Shown: positions 33,902-44,084 of the stretch, one piece after another | How positions within the stretch are numbered: the first letter of the stretch is position 1 | Layout: every line of letters begins with the position of its first letter | NCBI GenBank assembly: GCA_023213395.1 | Contig: CM041465.1 | Span: 93,999,741-94,063,740 of the forward strand | Direction: 5' to 3' | DNA: 64,000 bases | Source: Cycas panzhihuaensis | Lineage: Eukaryota; Cycadophyta | Made by a program: the position numbers and the translations under genes | Notes under the pieces: generated by a model | Database searches by the model: none | What the model was told of the DNA's origin: nothing | Seen by the model: only the letters and a program-made list of their open reading frames with translations

Positions 33902-34339
33902 GAAAACAAATGAAAACCGGATTCATTTTCACCGGCTCTCATGCGAAACCAGAGCCATTTCCTGACGACGTGAAGCACTACCCAACTTTAGAGGCATGCG
34001 AGAGACAATCTAGCCATCATATTGGAGTGCGGCTAGAGTCATCAGGACTAGAGCAATGAGATGGCGATGGCTAGGCTAGACCCAGTGAGTGGATATCGTA
34101 AAACCCTCCCCATTTTAGAGTTTAAAATCTATTACTTTTGTCAATTTTAATGCATTTTTTATGCCCCTTATGGGCAATTGGATGCCTCTCAAAGTCTGAA
34201 TTGGACCCAGAAAGAGGCGAGGACCTAGCCATTAGGGAGCCCTAGTCCCGGTGGGCCCGACGGGGGTCCACAACAAGAAATTTTATGATTTTCTAGGCAG
34301 AAACCCCCCTTTTTAGGGGGGTTGCCATTCGTATCATGG

Positions 34340-34365
34340 CCAAGATCGCGGTGCCATGATCTTGG
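34340..34365. repeat. Palindrome in intron 1 of Z PMD gene (GATC arms)
   Basis: Arms CCAAGATC and GATCTTGG around a 10-nt centre with GCGGTGCCAT. Equivalent palindromes are at 10121-10143 (X), 17467-17490 (Y) and 50939-50964 (W, nearly perfect). Confidence 0.7.
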
Positions 34366-34407
34366 ATGCGGGATCACTATAGGATCACGATCGCTACAGG
34401 ACCCACC

Positions 34408-34435
34408 CTAAACTTAGTGGTACCACTAAGTTTAG
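34408..34435. repeat. Perfect 28-nt GGTACC-centred palindrome in intron 1 of Z PMD gene
   Basis: Half-site CTAAACTTAGTGGT is followed by its exact inverse. Equivalents with few mismatches lie at 10179-10202 (X), 17519-17542 (Y) and 50881-50906 (W). The same half-site recurs in the LTRs. Confidence 0.8.
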
Positions 34436-36472
34436 CACGGTACACAGGTAGAAAACCAGAAAAAATAAAAGAGGGGCTAAACGGCCCCCAAATCTCAAGC
34501 AGGAAAAGCAGAGAGATAGCCAGGAGGATAGATGATTGCTAGGAGGTTGACCTTGACTGACTTTTGGTGATTGTAGGCAGTTATTGCAGTGGACAACCAT
34601 GAAAATGTTGGCATGGTGATGCTCAACTATATCAAGATGATGTCCTAGGAGGACAAGGCGACCTTGAGGAGGTATGGCCTATACAAGGCCCTGAAGACAC
34701 CTCAGTTCACGTCAGATCAGAGACTATTAGTTGACATTGTATCACATTGGGATAGGAGGAGGCATGTATTCCACCTACCTCGGCTAGGTGATGTGACGGT
34801 CACACCAGGGGACATCTAGAGGATTCTGGGGGTACCGGTGACTGGGAGGCCGGTGAGGCTGGGAGCGCTGCCTAGATCGAGGCGGCACAGAGAGGCACTG
34901 CTTCATACAATGACAGTGGGAGCGGAGGGGAGTTTCCCTCCAGACTATGCTCATGTCACGGATTCCTTGGGTGAGGAAATTAATCATATTATGCGTTCTT
35001 TTCCAGATTACCTAGAAATAGAACTACAGGGAGATACCTAGAGGCTAGATAGATGCAGTGCGCCACTGCGAGGCAGGGCGAGAGGATGGATTGGGCTACC
35101 CTGGTCACAGCGAACCTCATCATGCAGCTAGATATCATCCGGACAACAGGCAGAGGGGGTCTCTCATACAGCACATTGCTATAGTGCTGGTTTTTTTTAC
35201 CATTGTGGCAGTGGCACCAACGGGAGGACCATACCCCATAGCAGAGTGGGCCTCGATGGTCCACAGGTGGCAGGCATGACTCAGAGGGATGGAGGACTAG
35301 GCCCACGTCTGACGGTCGGTAGAGGCGATATCGCTAGACCTCCTCATCCTAACAAACTATGTAGCCGATCCATATAGGATGGTGAGGTGGGAGAGTGATG
35401 ACGAGGCAGGCAGAGTAGGAGTGCCCATAGACGATGATGATGATGATGATGGGGGAGATGGGGCTGGCCCGTCACAACCTGCAGGAGAGGCAGGTCCTTT
35501 AGGGACAGCAGGAGGAGCAGAGGGTCTATCCAGGGCTGCTGGAGGAGAGGCAGGCCCATCGAGGCGCCTCAGAAAGTAGGGGCCGATGACTAGGGCCCAC
35601 AGGCTACAGATCATGTAGAGATCCAGAGAGACAAGAGTCGAGCCAGTCCCTGTGAGGAGAGAGGCTAAGGCAAAGGAGGTACCCAAGGACGAGGTACCTA
35701 CAACCGGTGGAGAGTCAGGAGGAGAGGATGTCACCCAAGCAGAGAAGTCGGCGGCCACGACAGGTGAGACTTAACCATTTCCTTAGTCATTTAACATCTA
35801 GGTAGATACTTGATTTGATTTTTGATCATGGTATGTAGTGGGATATTCACTGACATACGGCATGTTGCATTGGCAAGTATTGCAGAGATTAGGAGGCTCG
35901 TCGAGGCCATGGTGAGGGAGATGTTCCCTCAGGTCTACACAAAGGGGCAACCGCCCATCCAGGCAAAGGATACACCTAGGTCAGCAGGTGCCCACATGGA
36001 GGCATTTGCTCCACTGATGAGGGCGAGATACATCTGGGCTGTAGAGTCCCAGGAGCACATGGCGTTTAGGGGACAACTGCAGCGAGAGCTCGACGAGGCC
36101 AGAGGTAAGCGAGATGAGCTGTGCAGACGAGTCTAGGCCCTGTAGGCTCAGGGTAGAGCAGGCAGAGATACTGAGAGCAAGGTCTGAATAGCAGTACTTA
36201 AGGAGCGTCTCAAAGTGATAGAGGAGGGACTCTGAGGAAAGAGGGATCGTATCCAGGCTCGATACAATCAGCTGGTGGCCCAGATGGCATCGAGGTCTAG
36301 CAGGAGCAGGACATATACCCACATGGTAGCTATGACCCCAAGACAACCACGGGATGAGGGGAGCAAGGTAGGTAGCTCGCAGAGGCCTAGGAGGAGCCTC
36401 GGAGGGATGTGGTCCCCAGGAGAGGGATCACACAGACCGGGAGATGGCACCCTAGGAGCGTGGCAACAGTAG

Positions 36473-36921
36473 CGCAGGAGACATGTACATTTGATTTTGA
36501 CGGGAAAGCACGGGCCTCCAGGGGGTCATATATAGGCTCATATGATTGTACCCCCCTACAAGGATACCGGCTTCCCACATGTATGATGTAATATGATTTT
36601 TGGATGTATATATATATACACAGGGTAGTTGGAACCCCATTTTGATACGAGATGCTATATAGATCATGTGGTAGATAGCATGTATATTTTTGTTCTATAA
36701 GTTATAAATGTTTTATTGTAAGTATTTTGTTGTAATATGCATGTATTTCCTTCCATGTATGGCTATATGTCTAATAGGAGCACACACATCTATCGTAAGT
36801 AGAGGTGATAGAGAGGTATGAGGTTAGAAATAGAGCAACATGCACATCCACAAAGGAGCATAGTGGAATATGCGAAGGAAACAACAGGCAGGAGAGAGGA
36901 GTGACGATACTCCAAGGCGTC
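36473..36921. other. Z region downstream of the PMD gene
   Basis: No gene is seen. AT-rich around 36580-36770, with similarity to 19545-19890 (Y) and 12290-12780 (X). Probably the 3' untranslated region for the PMD transcript. Confidence 0.45.
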
Positions 36922-37277
36922 ATCCTAGCCAGGGGATGCCCAAATAGGAGGACAAAGGTTCCCGAGAGGATACGGGAACGCGGGTTCTACAGGAGGAACT
37001 AGAAGAAAAAGCAAGAATCCATCTTAAATTACCATTCTACCTATGGTTGGGAGAAATGGGAATGATTTAAGATGATAGTTTAGGCTCATTTTGGAGCGTC
37101 GTCCTAATTGGGGGATTCCTAAATAGGAGGACAAGGTCCCAAAGGAAAAGGGAATATAGGTTCTGCGGGAGGAACCAGGAAGAGACATGAAAGACACCTT
37201 GAATTTCCATTCAACCCATGGTTGGGAGAAATGGAAACAATTCAAGATAGTAGTTTAGGTTCATTTCGGAGCATGGC
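36922..37277. repeat. Tandem duplication (about 177 bp units) between PMD and integrase in Z
   Basis: Two diverged units, about 36922-37100 and 37101-37277, each running from CGTCxTCCTA, through GGGGAT, AAATAGGAGGACAA and GGTTGGGAGAAATGG, to TAGTTTAGGxTCATTT and GGAGC. X and Y have one unit. This is the element's 3' untranslated region, known to generate tandem repeats in Tat/Ogre elements. Confidence 0.75.
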
Positions 37278-37295
37278 GAAGAGATAGCTAAAAGA

Positions 37296-38480
37296 TCATA
37301 CGTAGAACTTCTTGAGGAACTTCCCGTTGACCGCTTTCTCAAACTCCAAGCCTTCCAAGGTAGTGATCCTATATGCGATGTTGTCGAGGCTCTCGAGAAC
37401 GACGAAGGGGCCTACCCATTTGGGCCCAAATTTGGCCAGACGGTCGTAAAGGTATTCCAACTTGAAAACATGGTCCCCATGGCACAAAGGATGGGCACGA
37501 AGATGTTTGTCGTGAGTCCTTTGTAGACGGGCTTTTGAAGCGAGATTCACTTGATAAGCCCTTAAGCACCTCTCGTCTAGGGCTTTGAGGTCCAGGAGGC
37601 GAGCCTGGTAGATAGACTCCTCATCAATGAGGCCTCGAAGGGAAACCCGTAGAGAGGGGATCTCCACTTCCAGTGGGAGTACCGCCTCGCCCATAGACTA
37701 ACGAGAATGGAGTCATTCCAAAGAGTGCATTTGATGGAAGTGCGATAAGCCCACAGGGCATAAGGGAGTTGGATGTGCTAATCTCTTTGAGATTGGGCAA
37801 CGGTCTTCTTTAGAATATTGATGAGCATCTTGTTGAGAGATTCAACTTGCCCGTTTGCTTGGGGGTAATAAGGGGATGACATCTTATGTGAGATTTTGAA
37901 TTTCTCGCACAGCTCATCCATCTCCTTGTTACAGAAGGAAGTTCTATTATCCGTAATTAGGACATCTGGAATCCTAAAACGGTAAATAATATGCTGGTAG
38001 ACGAAGGTGGCTAATATCTTGCCAGGCGTAGTGGACAAGGGGATTGCCTCTGCCCATTTAGTGAAGTATTTAGTAGCAGTTAAGATATATTTATGTTGTG
38101 CGGAAGATGGTGGCGATATAGCCCTAGAGGTCTAAGCCCCATTGAGAAAAGGGCCACAGAGACATGATAGGGTGTAAAGCCTCAGAAGGCACATGAGAGA
38201 TATTGGCATGCTCTTGGCATCACCGACATCTAAGGGCATAGGTGTGGGCATCTTTGAACAAGGACGGCCAGTAATAACCCATGCAGAGGATCCTTTGGGC
38301 CATGGACTAGCCCCCAAAGTGGCCTCCATAAATGCCATGGTGGCATTCGTGAAGTATTTGGTTCGCTTCATCAGGAGCGACGTAGTGAAGCAGGATCCCA
38401 TCGAAGGATCTCTTGTACAACACTTTGTCCACAAGGAAGTGTTGCCTAGCGGTGGCACAGATGCATGACCTAACCTTGTT
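37296..38480 (-). pseudogene. Z integrase
   Basis: All integrase regions can be read on the minus strand. The zinc-binding N-terminus shows HECHHGIYGGHFGG and a later C-x2-C-type pair (RC, stop, CQEH). The core shows WGLDL with the first Asp, VLITDNRTSFCNKEMDELC with the second, and SPYYPQANGQVESLNKMLIN with the Glu. The C-terminal module (37694-37296) is open for 132 codons: LASKARLQRTHDKHLRAHPL, FGPKWVGPFVVLESLDNIAY and KAVNGKFLKKFYV. A GPF module without chromodomain is expected of Tat/Athila-type non-chromoviruses. The catalytic part is cut by stops and at least two frame changes (around 37770 and 38040), so no active enzyme is made. Confidence 0.86.
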
Positions 38481-38516
38481 ACTGGCTTTAGGGTGATATT
38501 CTTGCTGAGTCAGATA

Positions 38517-40364
38517 TCACACAATGTCGCCATACCACTTGCTATCAGCAAGTGGGTGAGAGGAAGCACCCTGGACGGTCAAAATAGACTTGTCTAAGAA
38601 AGAGTCGTCAACAGGAACGCTGCTCGCATTGGGGATGGCAACATCAGCTAATTGTTCTACTAGTATCATTCCTTTCTTTGACTTCCTGTTGATGACTTGC
38701 AAGTTGAACTCTTGAAGTAAGACGGCCCAACAACCTGTCCTACCCATCAAGTCTGAACGAGTAAGCAAGTAACATAAGGGATCAGGTTAAACGATCACCT
38801 TGGTTGTATTACCAAACAAGTAATGCCTAAACTTTTTGGTCGCATGGACCAAGGAGAGGCATTCCTTCTCGGTGGGAGGATAGTTTAATTCAGCAACCGC
38901 AGTACTACCGATGAAATAAATAGCCCTCTCGGTTCCCAAATCATCCTCTTGTGCGAGCATTGCGCCCAGGGATTCGTTGGTTGCCAAGGTGTATAGAATG
39001 AAGGGCCTATCAAAGTGAGGAGGTGCCAGCGTAGGGGCAGAAATGAGAGCTTTCTTGAGTCCTATGAAGGCCTTTTGGGTCTTGTCTGACCAAACAAAAT
39101 GGGCTTCTTTCTTTAATAGGTTCGTAAGAGGTTTGGTATTTATGGAAAAATTTGCCAAAAAATGCCTCAGAAAACTAAGCCGTCCTAGAAATGACTTAAT
39201 TTGTCATTGGGTTCTAGGCAGTGATATGTCAAGGATTGCCTTGACTTTTTCTAGATCGATTTGGATTCCTTGTTGTGACACAAGAAAACCCAAGAGTTTG
39301 CCTAAAGTGATGGCAAACACGCATTTCAATGGGTTTAAACTGACATGATACTTACGGCATCATATGAAGATGGCCCGCAAGTCAGAGGGATGATGGGCTT
39401 TGGTATACAAAAGGCCCATCATATCATCCATTAAGACCTCCAACGTATTATTGATGAGGTCGTGAAAGATGAAATGCATGGCCCTTTGATAAGTAGCCCC
39501 TGCATTCTTGAGACCAAAGGGCATTGCCTTGTAGGTGAAGGTACCCCATGGCGTAGTGAAGGCCGTCTTATGGCAGTCTTCAGGAGAAATTTAAATTTGG
39601 TTATAGCCAGAGAAGCCATCCATTAAGGACATGACTTCGAACCTAGCCGTGCGATCAATTATTTGATCAATGAAGGGAAGAGGAAAGTTGTCCTTAGGAC
39701 AAGCATTGTTTATGTTGCGGAAGTCAACACAAATGCGAATGGTCCCATTCTTCTTGGCAATGGGAATGATATTCGATACCCACTTAGGGTAATCGATAGA
39801 AGAAATGAGTCCCATGTCCAAAAGCTTTTCAACCTCCATTTTAACGGTGGCTGAGAGCTTTAGGTGGAGGGGACGCTGCTTCTGATGCATAGGACGAGCG
39901 TTAGGAACAGTTGTAAGGTTGTGTGTGACGATGGAGGGGTCGATTCCCTCCATGTCAGAATAGTCCCACGCGAACACATCACGGAATTCCCTGAATAGGA
40001 GGGAGTATTCCCTCACTTCGTCAGGAGTACATTCTTCCCCTACCTTGATGATCTTATCTGGGACAAGGACTATGTCCTGAGTTTCCCCCATGTATATAGC
40101 ATTCCCCTCCTCAAAATGGAGGGGGACAAGATCGACAGGAAGAGGAGAAACGCAAGAAGGGATTGGCTCAGTTAGTGTGGACCTAATCGCTAGGACCTTC
40201 TGGTGGCCAAGCTTGTAGTGACCAAGAGGTAAACTGGGCGTGGAGCCGACTAAGTGCTCCAGCAAAGTCTCGTTGTCCTTGACGTAGTCCACCCCATGGA
40301 TGACCTGACTTCGAGTGGACAAGGTACAGGATGGTATAGGAGTGATAGGACCAGTATGCCTCAT
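38517..40364 (-). pseudogene. Z reverse transcriptase, native RNase H and connection domain
   Basis: The first part (40364-39591) is open for 257 codons: FAWDYSDMEGIDPSIVTHNL, YPKWVSNIIPIAKKNGTIRI, CVDFRNINNACPKDNFPLPF and MSLMDGFSGYNQI, then a stop. RT continues with FTTPWGTFTYKAMPFGLKN, the catalytic motif LMDDM (about 39427-39445) and IKSFLGRLSFLRHFLANF. RNase H (39158-38787) reads FILYTLATNESLGAMLAQ and TEKECLSLVHATKKFRHYL; the first catalytic Asp is replaced, as in X. The connection piece (38768-38517) reads MGRTGCWAVLLQEFNLQVIN. Stops and shifts prevent expression. Family assignment is certain at superfamily level. Confidence 0.88.
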
Positions 40365-40859
40365 AAGCTACCCAACATCCCTAAGGGACTCTGAGGGAGA
40401 GTCAGAGAGAGATCCCTCATAAAAAGCAAGAGGGGAACTCTCAATGCCATCACCTGTGGAAGGTGGTGGAATGAAAGAGCTAAGAACCTAATGATCAACA
40501 TGCGCAATGACATGTGACATGTGAAAGTGACCAAGCTCTATAACAAAAGGGGTCCTAGGGGGAGACCTAGAACGAGAAGAATACCCCCCACTAGTGTGGA
40601 GGAAGGAAATAGGATGAGGAATGTCCTCATCTCCGCTATGGGACCCATCATCATCAAATATGGTGAGGTACCCATAGCTTCCAATGCCGATGGGGGCAAA
40701 ACGCATTAAATCAGGGGAAGAAGATATGGGATCTTCTTTGTGATGAGTGGAATCGGGGATTCCGATAGAGCAGGCCGAGGCATGATCGGAAGGGCATTTG
40801 TTTCCCTTCGTATGGCCATGGCTTGCCTGAGCAGAAGGCCTAGTTTGTTTAGCAAGCAA

Positions 40860-41663
40860 TCGCTCGTAGGAGACAACTTTTATTTGTCCATTATGGACGA
40901 ACTTAAGTTGCCCCTAACGGGTGGAACACACGGCTTCCATTTGGTTAAGCCATGGTCGACCTAGAAGCAGGTTGTAATCAACGTCAACATCAATGACAAC
41001 GATGTCAATAATGATAGTCTTATCCTCGAGAGTAAGAGGTATCGAGGTAGATCCCAGGGGAGTCTTCTCGCTATTGTCATAACCTTGACATCGCCATGGA
41101 ACAGGTTCTAAGGCGGAAATGCCAAGCTCTTGCATGATGAACAAGGGCATGGCATTGACGGAAGAACCATTATCTATGACGGTTCTTCGCAACGTGCAAT
41201 CAGGAGTATCTATGGTAATCGTGAAAGGGAAGTTCCATTGGCGTTCCCTTCCACTAGACGAAGGAAGATCTCAGGGATCGAAAGAGATGACGGGTTCGCA
41301 ACTTTAGGTTATGCCCAAGGCATGAATGGACATGTTATTTGATCTTAGAGCTTCCAAGAGGAGCATTCATTGCTTAGGGCAACTTCTCAAGATGTCCATG
41401 ATGGACATCCCAGCGGCCACAATGAGAAGCTCTTCAACTACAGAGAAAGGCTTACCCCTCCCTATGGGTTAAGTAAGGGCTCTCCTAAAGTCGAATCGAC
41501 CGAGGCAGACGGCAATGCTATTGGGAAGTGTGGGGATCTCTAGAGGAATGGCTTCTGGAGGAGGATCAAGTTGCGAGGTAGACGCGAAGGCACCAGTTAC
41601 CTCCTTTACGACTTGAGACTGGGTCAAAGCATAAAGGGGAGTGGTCTCAAGCATCTGGATCAT
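40860..41663 (-). pseudogene. Z aspartic protease and upstream linker
   Basis: The minus strand contains the linker around 41663-41240 and the protease at 41192-40914: TVIDNGSSVNAMPLFIMQE, YDNSEKTPLGSTSIPL, and VDVDYNLLLGRPWLNQMEAV. The active-site motif is D-N-G-S. The 92-codon protease piece is open, but the linker and the following spacer (40859-40370, Ser/Pro/His-rich) have stops and shifts. It corresponds to 20532-21605 in Y and 46614-47470 in X. Confidence 0.8.
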
Positions 41664-43910
41664 CTTTTTTCCCTTGTTACGGGATCACGAAGGTGATGGA
41701 GCAAGGTGGTCAGGGGAGCGCGAAGGGGAAAATGGCCTCCGCACACCCTTCCCTCTACCATGCGAAGGGCGAGAATCAAGGGACCTATTCCTTTGTTGAA
41801 TATCATGACCATGTTCCCCATGTTTGGGGAACAGATCTCTATGAACATTTTGATCAAGGTTAGGCCTTGATTCCTGTCTAGGGGATGAATCACGGGGCAA
41901 GGCATCACGTGGGTGTTACGTCCGACAATGCGAATCGTCATGGAAACATTCCCCATAGATGGAACACCATCTCTTCTCAAGGGGAGGATCAATTCTCCTT
42001 GCTTGAGAAGGTTGGGCGTTACCCCCTTTAGGGGGAATGGCACGAGAAGCTTGCTGAACTGGTTTATGGGAGGTCAGCGATGAAGGGGACTAGAGTTTAA
42101 GCTCCTTCATCGTGAGCTCGAATGAGCGAATAGCAGAGCTAAGAGGGTCTAGGATCCTCTCAGTCAGATGAGGGGTGGACCTAGCAGGCTGCGAAGGTTT
42201 GGTTTCCTTCACTGGGGGAGGTGCCTCATGACATTATGAGAGCTTAGGAGGTTTCTTGAGTCTAAGCACCTCGTAATCGCAGAGTCACATGTGGTTGCCC
42301 CCATCTTAAGGACTTCCACATGCACTTCAAGGTGAAGTGCATTGACGAAGAGATCCCGCTTCAACTCTTCAGGCAACGTGGCCTTGGTAGAGTGAAGGAG
42401 ATCGTGAAATTGTCACACAAAGTCACGATTCATTTCATTGTGACCTTGTTTAAGCAATAGGAGCACTTTTATTCCGCTCTCGAATGGACGGGCTACGTCA
42501 AAGTAATTGACGAACTTGTCCACCAATTGCTGGAATGAAGAAATAGAATAGGCAGGGAGACGATAAAACCACTTGAGGGCATCACCTTGCAAGGATCGCA
42601 GAAATAGCTTCATTAGAATGTGGTCGTAATCCCAATAATCTATGCACACCATAGAGAAACTACGACGCGTTTCGGTTGGGTCTTCATGACAAGTTCCATC
42701 GAATTTGGGAACTTCAGGAGGGTGAGGCAGCAAGTTAGTCCTTAGCACCTCAATGGACAAGGGCGTCGACTGGTAGTCCATGACAGGATGTGTCCTTACA
42801 TGGGCTAAAGGATCAAAGAACGGTAATGAAACAGGGATGGACAGGGGTGGTAAACCTATCCCTCCTTGGGGAAACACCCCTTGTTGGAAAGGGGGTTGTG
42901 GATAGACGTCTTGGAAGGGAGGCATGCTCCCTGGTGAAGGCGTAGCAATAGAAGTTACAGCAGATGGCAGAAACGAAGGGTGAGGGACTAGGTTTTGCCC
43001 ATATGGGCCACCTGTAGGTGGCGCAACCCCATATGGGTGCAACAGGTCTACCCCATAAGTAGGAAGATGGTTTCCCCTACCCTGCCCCCAAGGTTGAGAT
43101 GTGTAACCTGGGGGCACATAAAAGGAAGGACCACCAGATAGGTTATGAGCATATGTAGGAGCGGGTCCAACATAGTTGATGGCGATGGCATTAGTAGGGC
43201 CTCGAGGCCTACTAGGAAACGCATGTGCCACATTTGAAGGTGGCACATTCGTTTGACTCAGAAATGGCATGCTAACCCCAAGTTAGGGAAAGGACATGCC
43301 ACGAATGGGTCTTGAAGAAGTAGGACCATGGCTAGAGATAGATGGCACAACACTTGCCCTAGGAGCCAGTGTAGACCCGGCATGGGACGAGTGTGCATGG
43401 GTAGAAGAATCATTCACTGTAAGAGGCGCAAGTATAGATGAAGAAGATGCCACATTGCGCAGGACTTCTTCAAACCACCTAAGATGCGGTTGGCGGCGAG
43501 TTGCTCAAAAGTACTACCGAGCGCTCACCACATCCGAGAGAGGTATCCTCATAGCCATACGAGGTCGACAGGATCTTGAATGTCAGGGATCCCTCTGGGT
43601 GCTCCTCGTAAGGCTCACTAGTAGGATGGTGAGTCTTGTGAGGAGATTTAACCTTCCACGCATGCGCAGAAGGATGAAACTCAGAAGGGTGAAACGGGTC
43701 ACCCGGATAGTAGATGGAATCATCACCCTCGTGGGTGGATCCTGGAATGGACGCGGGAAACTCTTGAGTTCCCGAGACCATGGTATGATAAGCCCAATCA
43801 GACTGGTAACCTTCCATTGTCGAATCGGGGTTCGATGATGGAAGGGAACGAGGCGATTGGCCTTCTAACAATGGCAGCAGACCTCGCAAGCGACATGAGA
43901 AATGTTGCAT
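41664..43910 (-). pseudogene. gag: Z gag
   Basis: The start chosen is the ATG at 43910 (MQHFSCRLRGLLPLLEG), the only copy in which this codon is intact. The N-terminal 143 codons are open and include MEGYQSDWAYHTMVSGTQEF. A Pro/Ser-rich region and capsid follow in an open stretch of 285 codons (43270-42413): VPKFDGTCHEDPTETRRSF, ALKWFYRLPAYSISSFQQLV and ARPFESGIKVLLLLKQGHNE, ending at a TGA where the copies otherwise read on. Further downstream are LPEELKRDLFVNALHLEVH and a Cys/His cluster CSIYGECFHDDSHC near 41938-41980, possibly the RNA-binding knuckle. Non-functional here. Confidence 0.83.
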
Positions 43911-44065
43911 GCAACACCTTTGTGAGCGTTATTAGAAGAAAGTGAAAGGAGGAAAATGAAACAAGTACGTTGGGGGCTACCCAACTGAAATGCAGGATAA
44001 GAAGACTACCTAGAGGCAAGAACACCAACGAAAAGGGGAAGTGAAACTAGTTCCCTTACTGGCAG

Positions 44066-44083
44066 TCCCCAGTATGGTTGCTA
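44066..44083 (-). other. Primer binding site of Z
   Basis: Minus strand TAGCAACCATACTGGGGA, one base inside the LTR end at 44085. It differs from V's by three transitions. Confidence 0.7.
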
Positions 44084-44084
44084 G

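Larger units (their letters stand above)
34061..36472 (+). pseudogene. Z antisense PMD gene, three exons
   Basis: Predicted exons are 34061-34084, 34577-35763 and 35877-36472, about 600 codons in total. Exon 1 (24 nt) reads MAMARLDP and joins in phase 0 to AVIAVDNHENVGMVMLNYIK. Exon 2 carries the PMD motifs: SDQRLLVDIVSHWDRRRHVF, HLPRLGDVTVTPGDI, RILGVPVTGRPVRLGALP and a broken RGGLSYSTLL. A linker with an Asp run (positions near 35430-35455) and Gly/Ala/Pro-rich sequence follows. Exon 3 joins in phase 1 and reads GIAEIRRLVEAMVREMFPQ, then charged heptad-like sequence (LQRELDEARGKRDELCRRV) predicted as coiled coil, and a stop at 36470. The intron 2 acceptor is AA instead of AG, and stops and a frameshift occur in exon 2, so this copy is dead. 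Function of PMD proteins in transposons is not established. Confidence 0.77.

Noticed and set aside
40521-40709. Plus-strand open frames opposite pol (for example 40521-40709, 43296-43838, 20640-20948)
   Set aside because: They are antisense shadows of gag-pol, not shared in frame between copies and without domain motifs.
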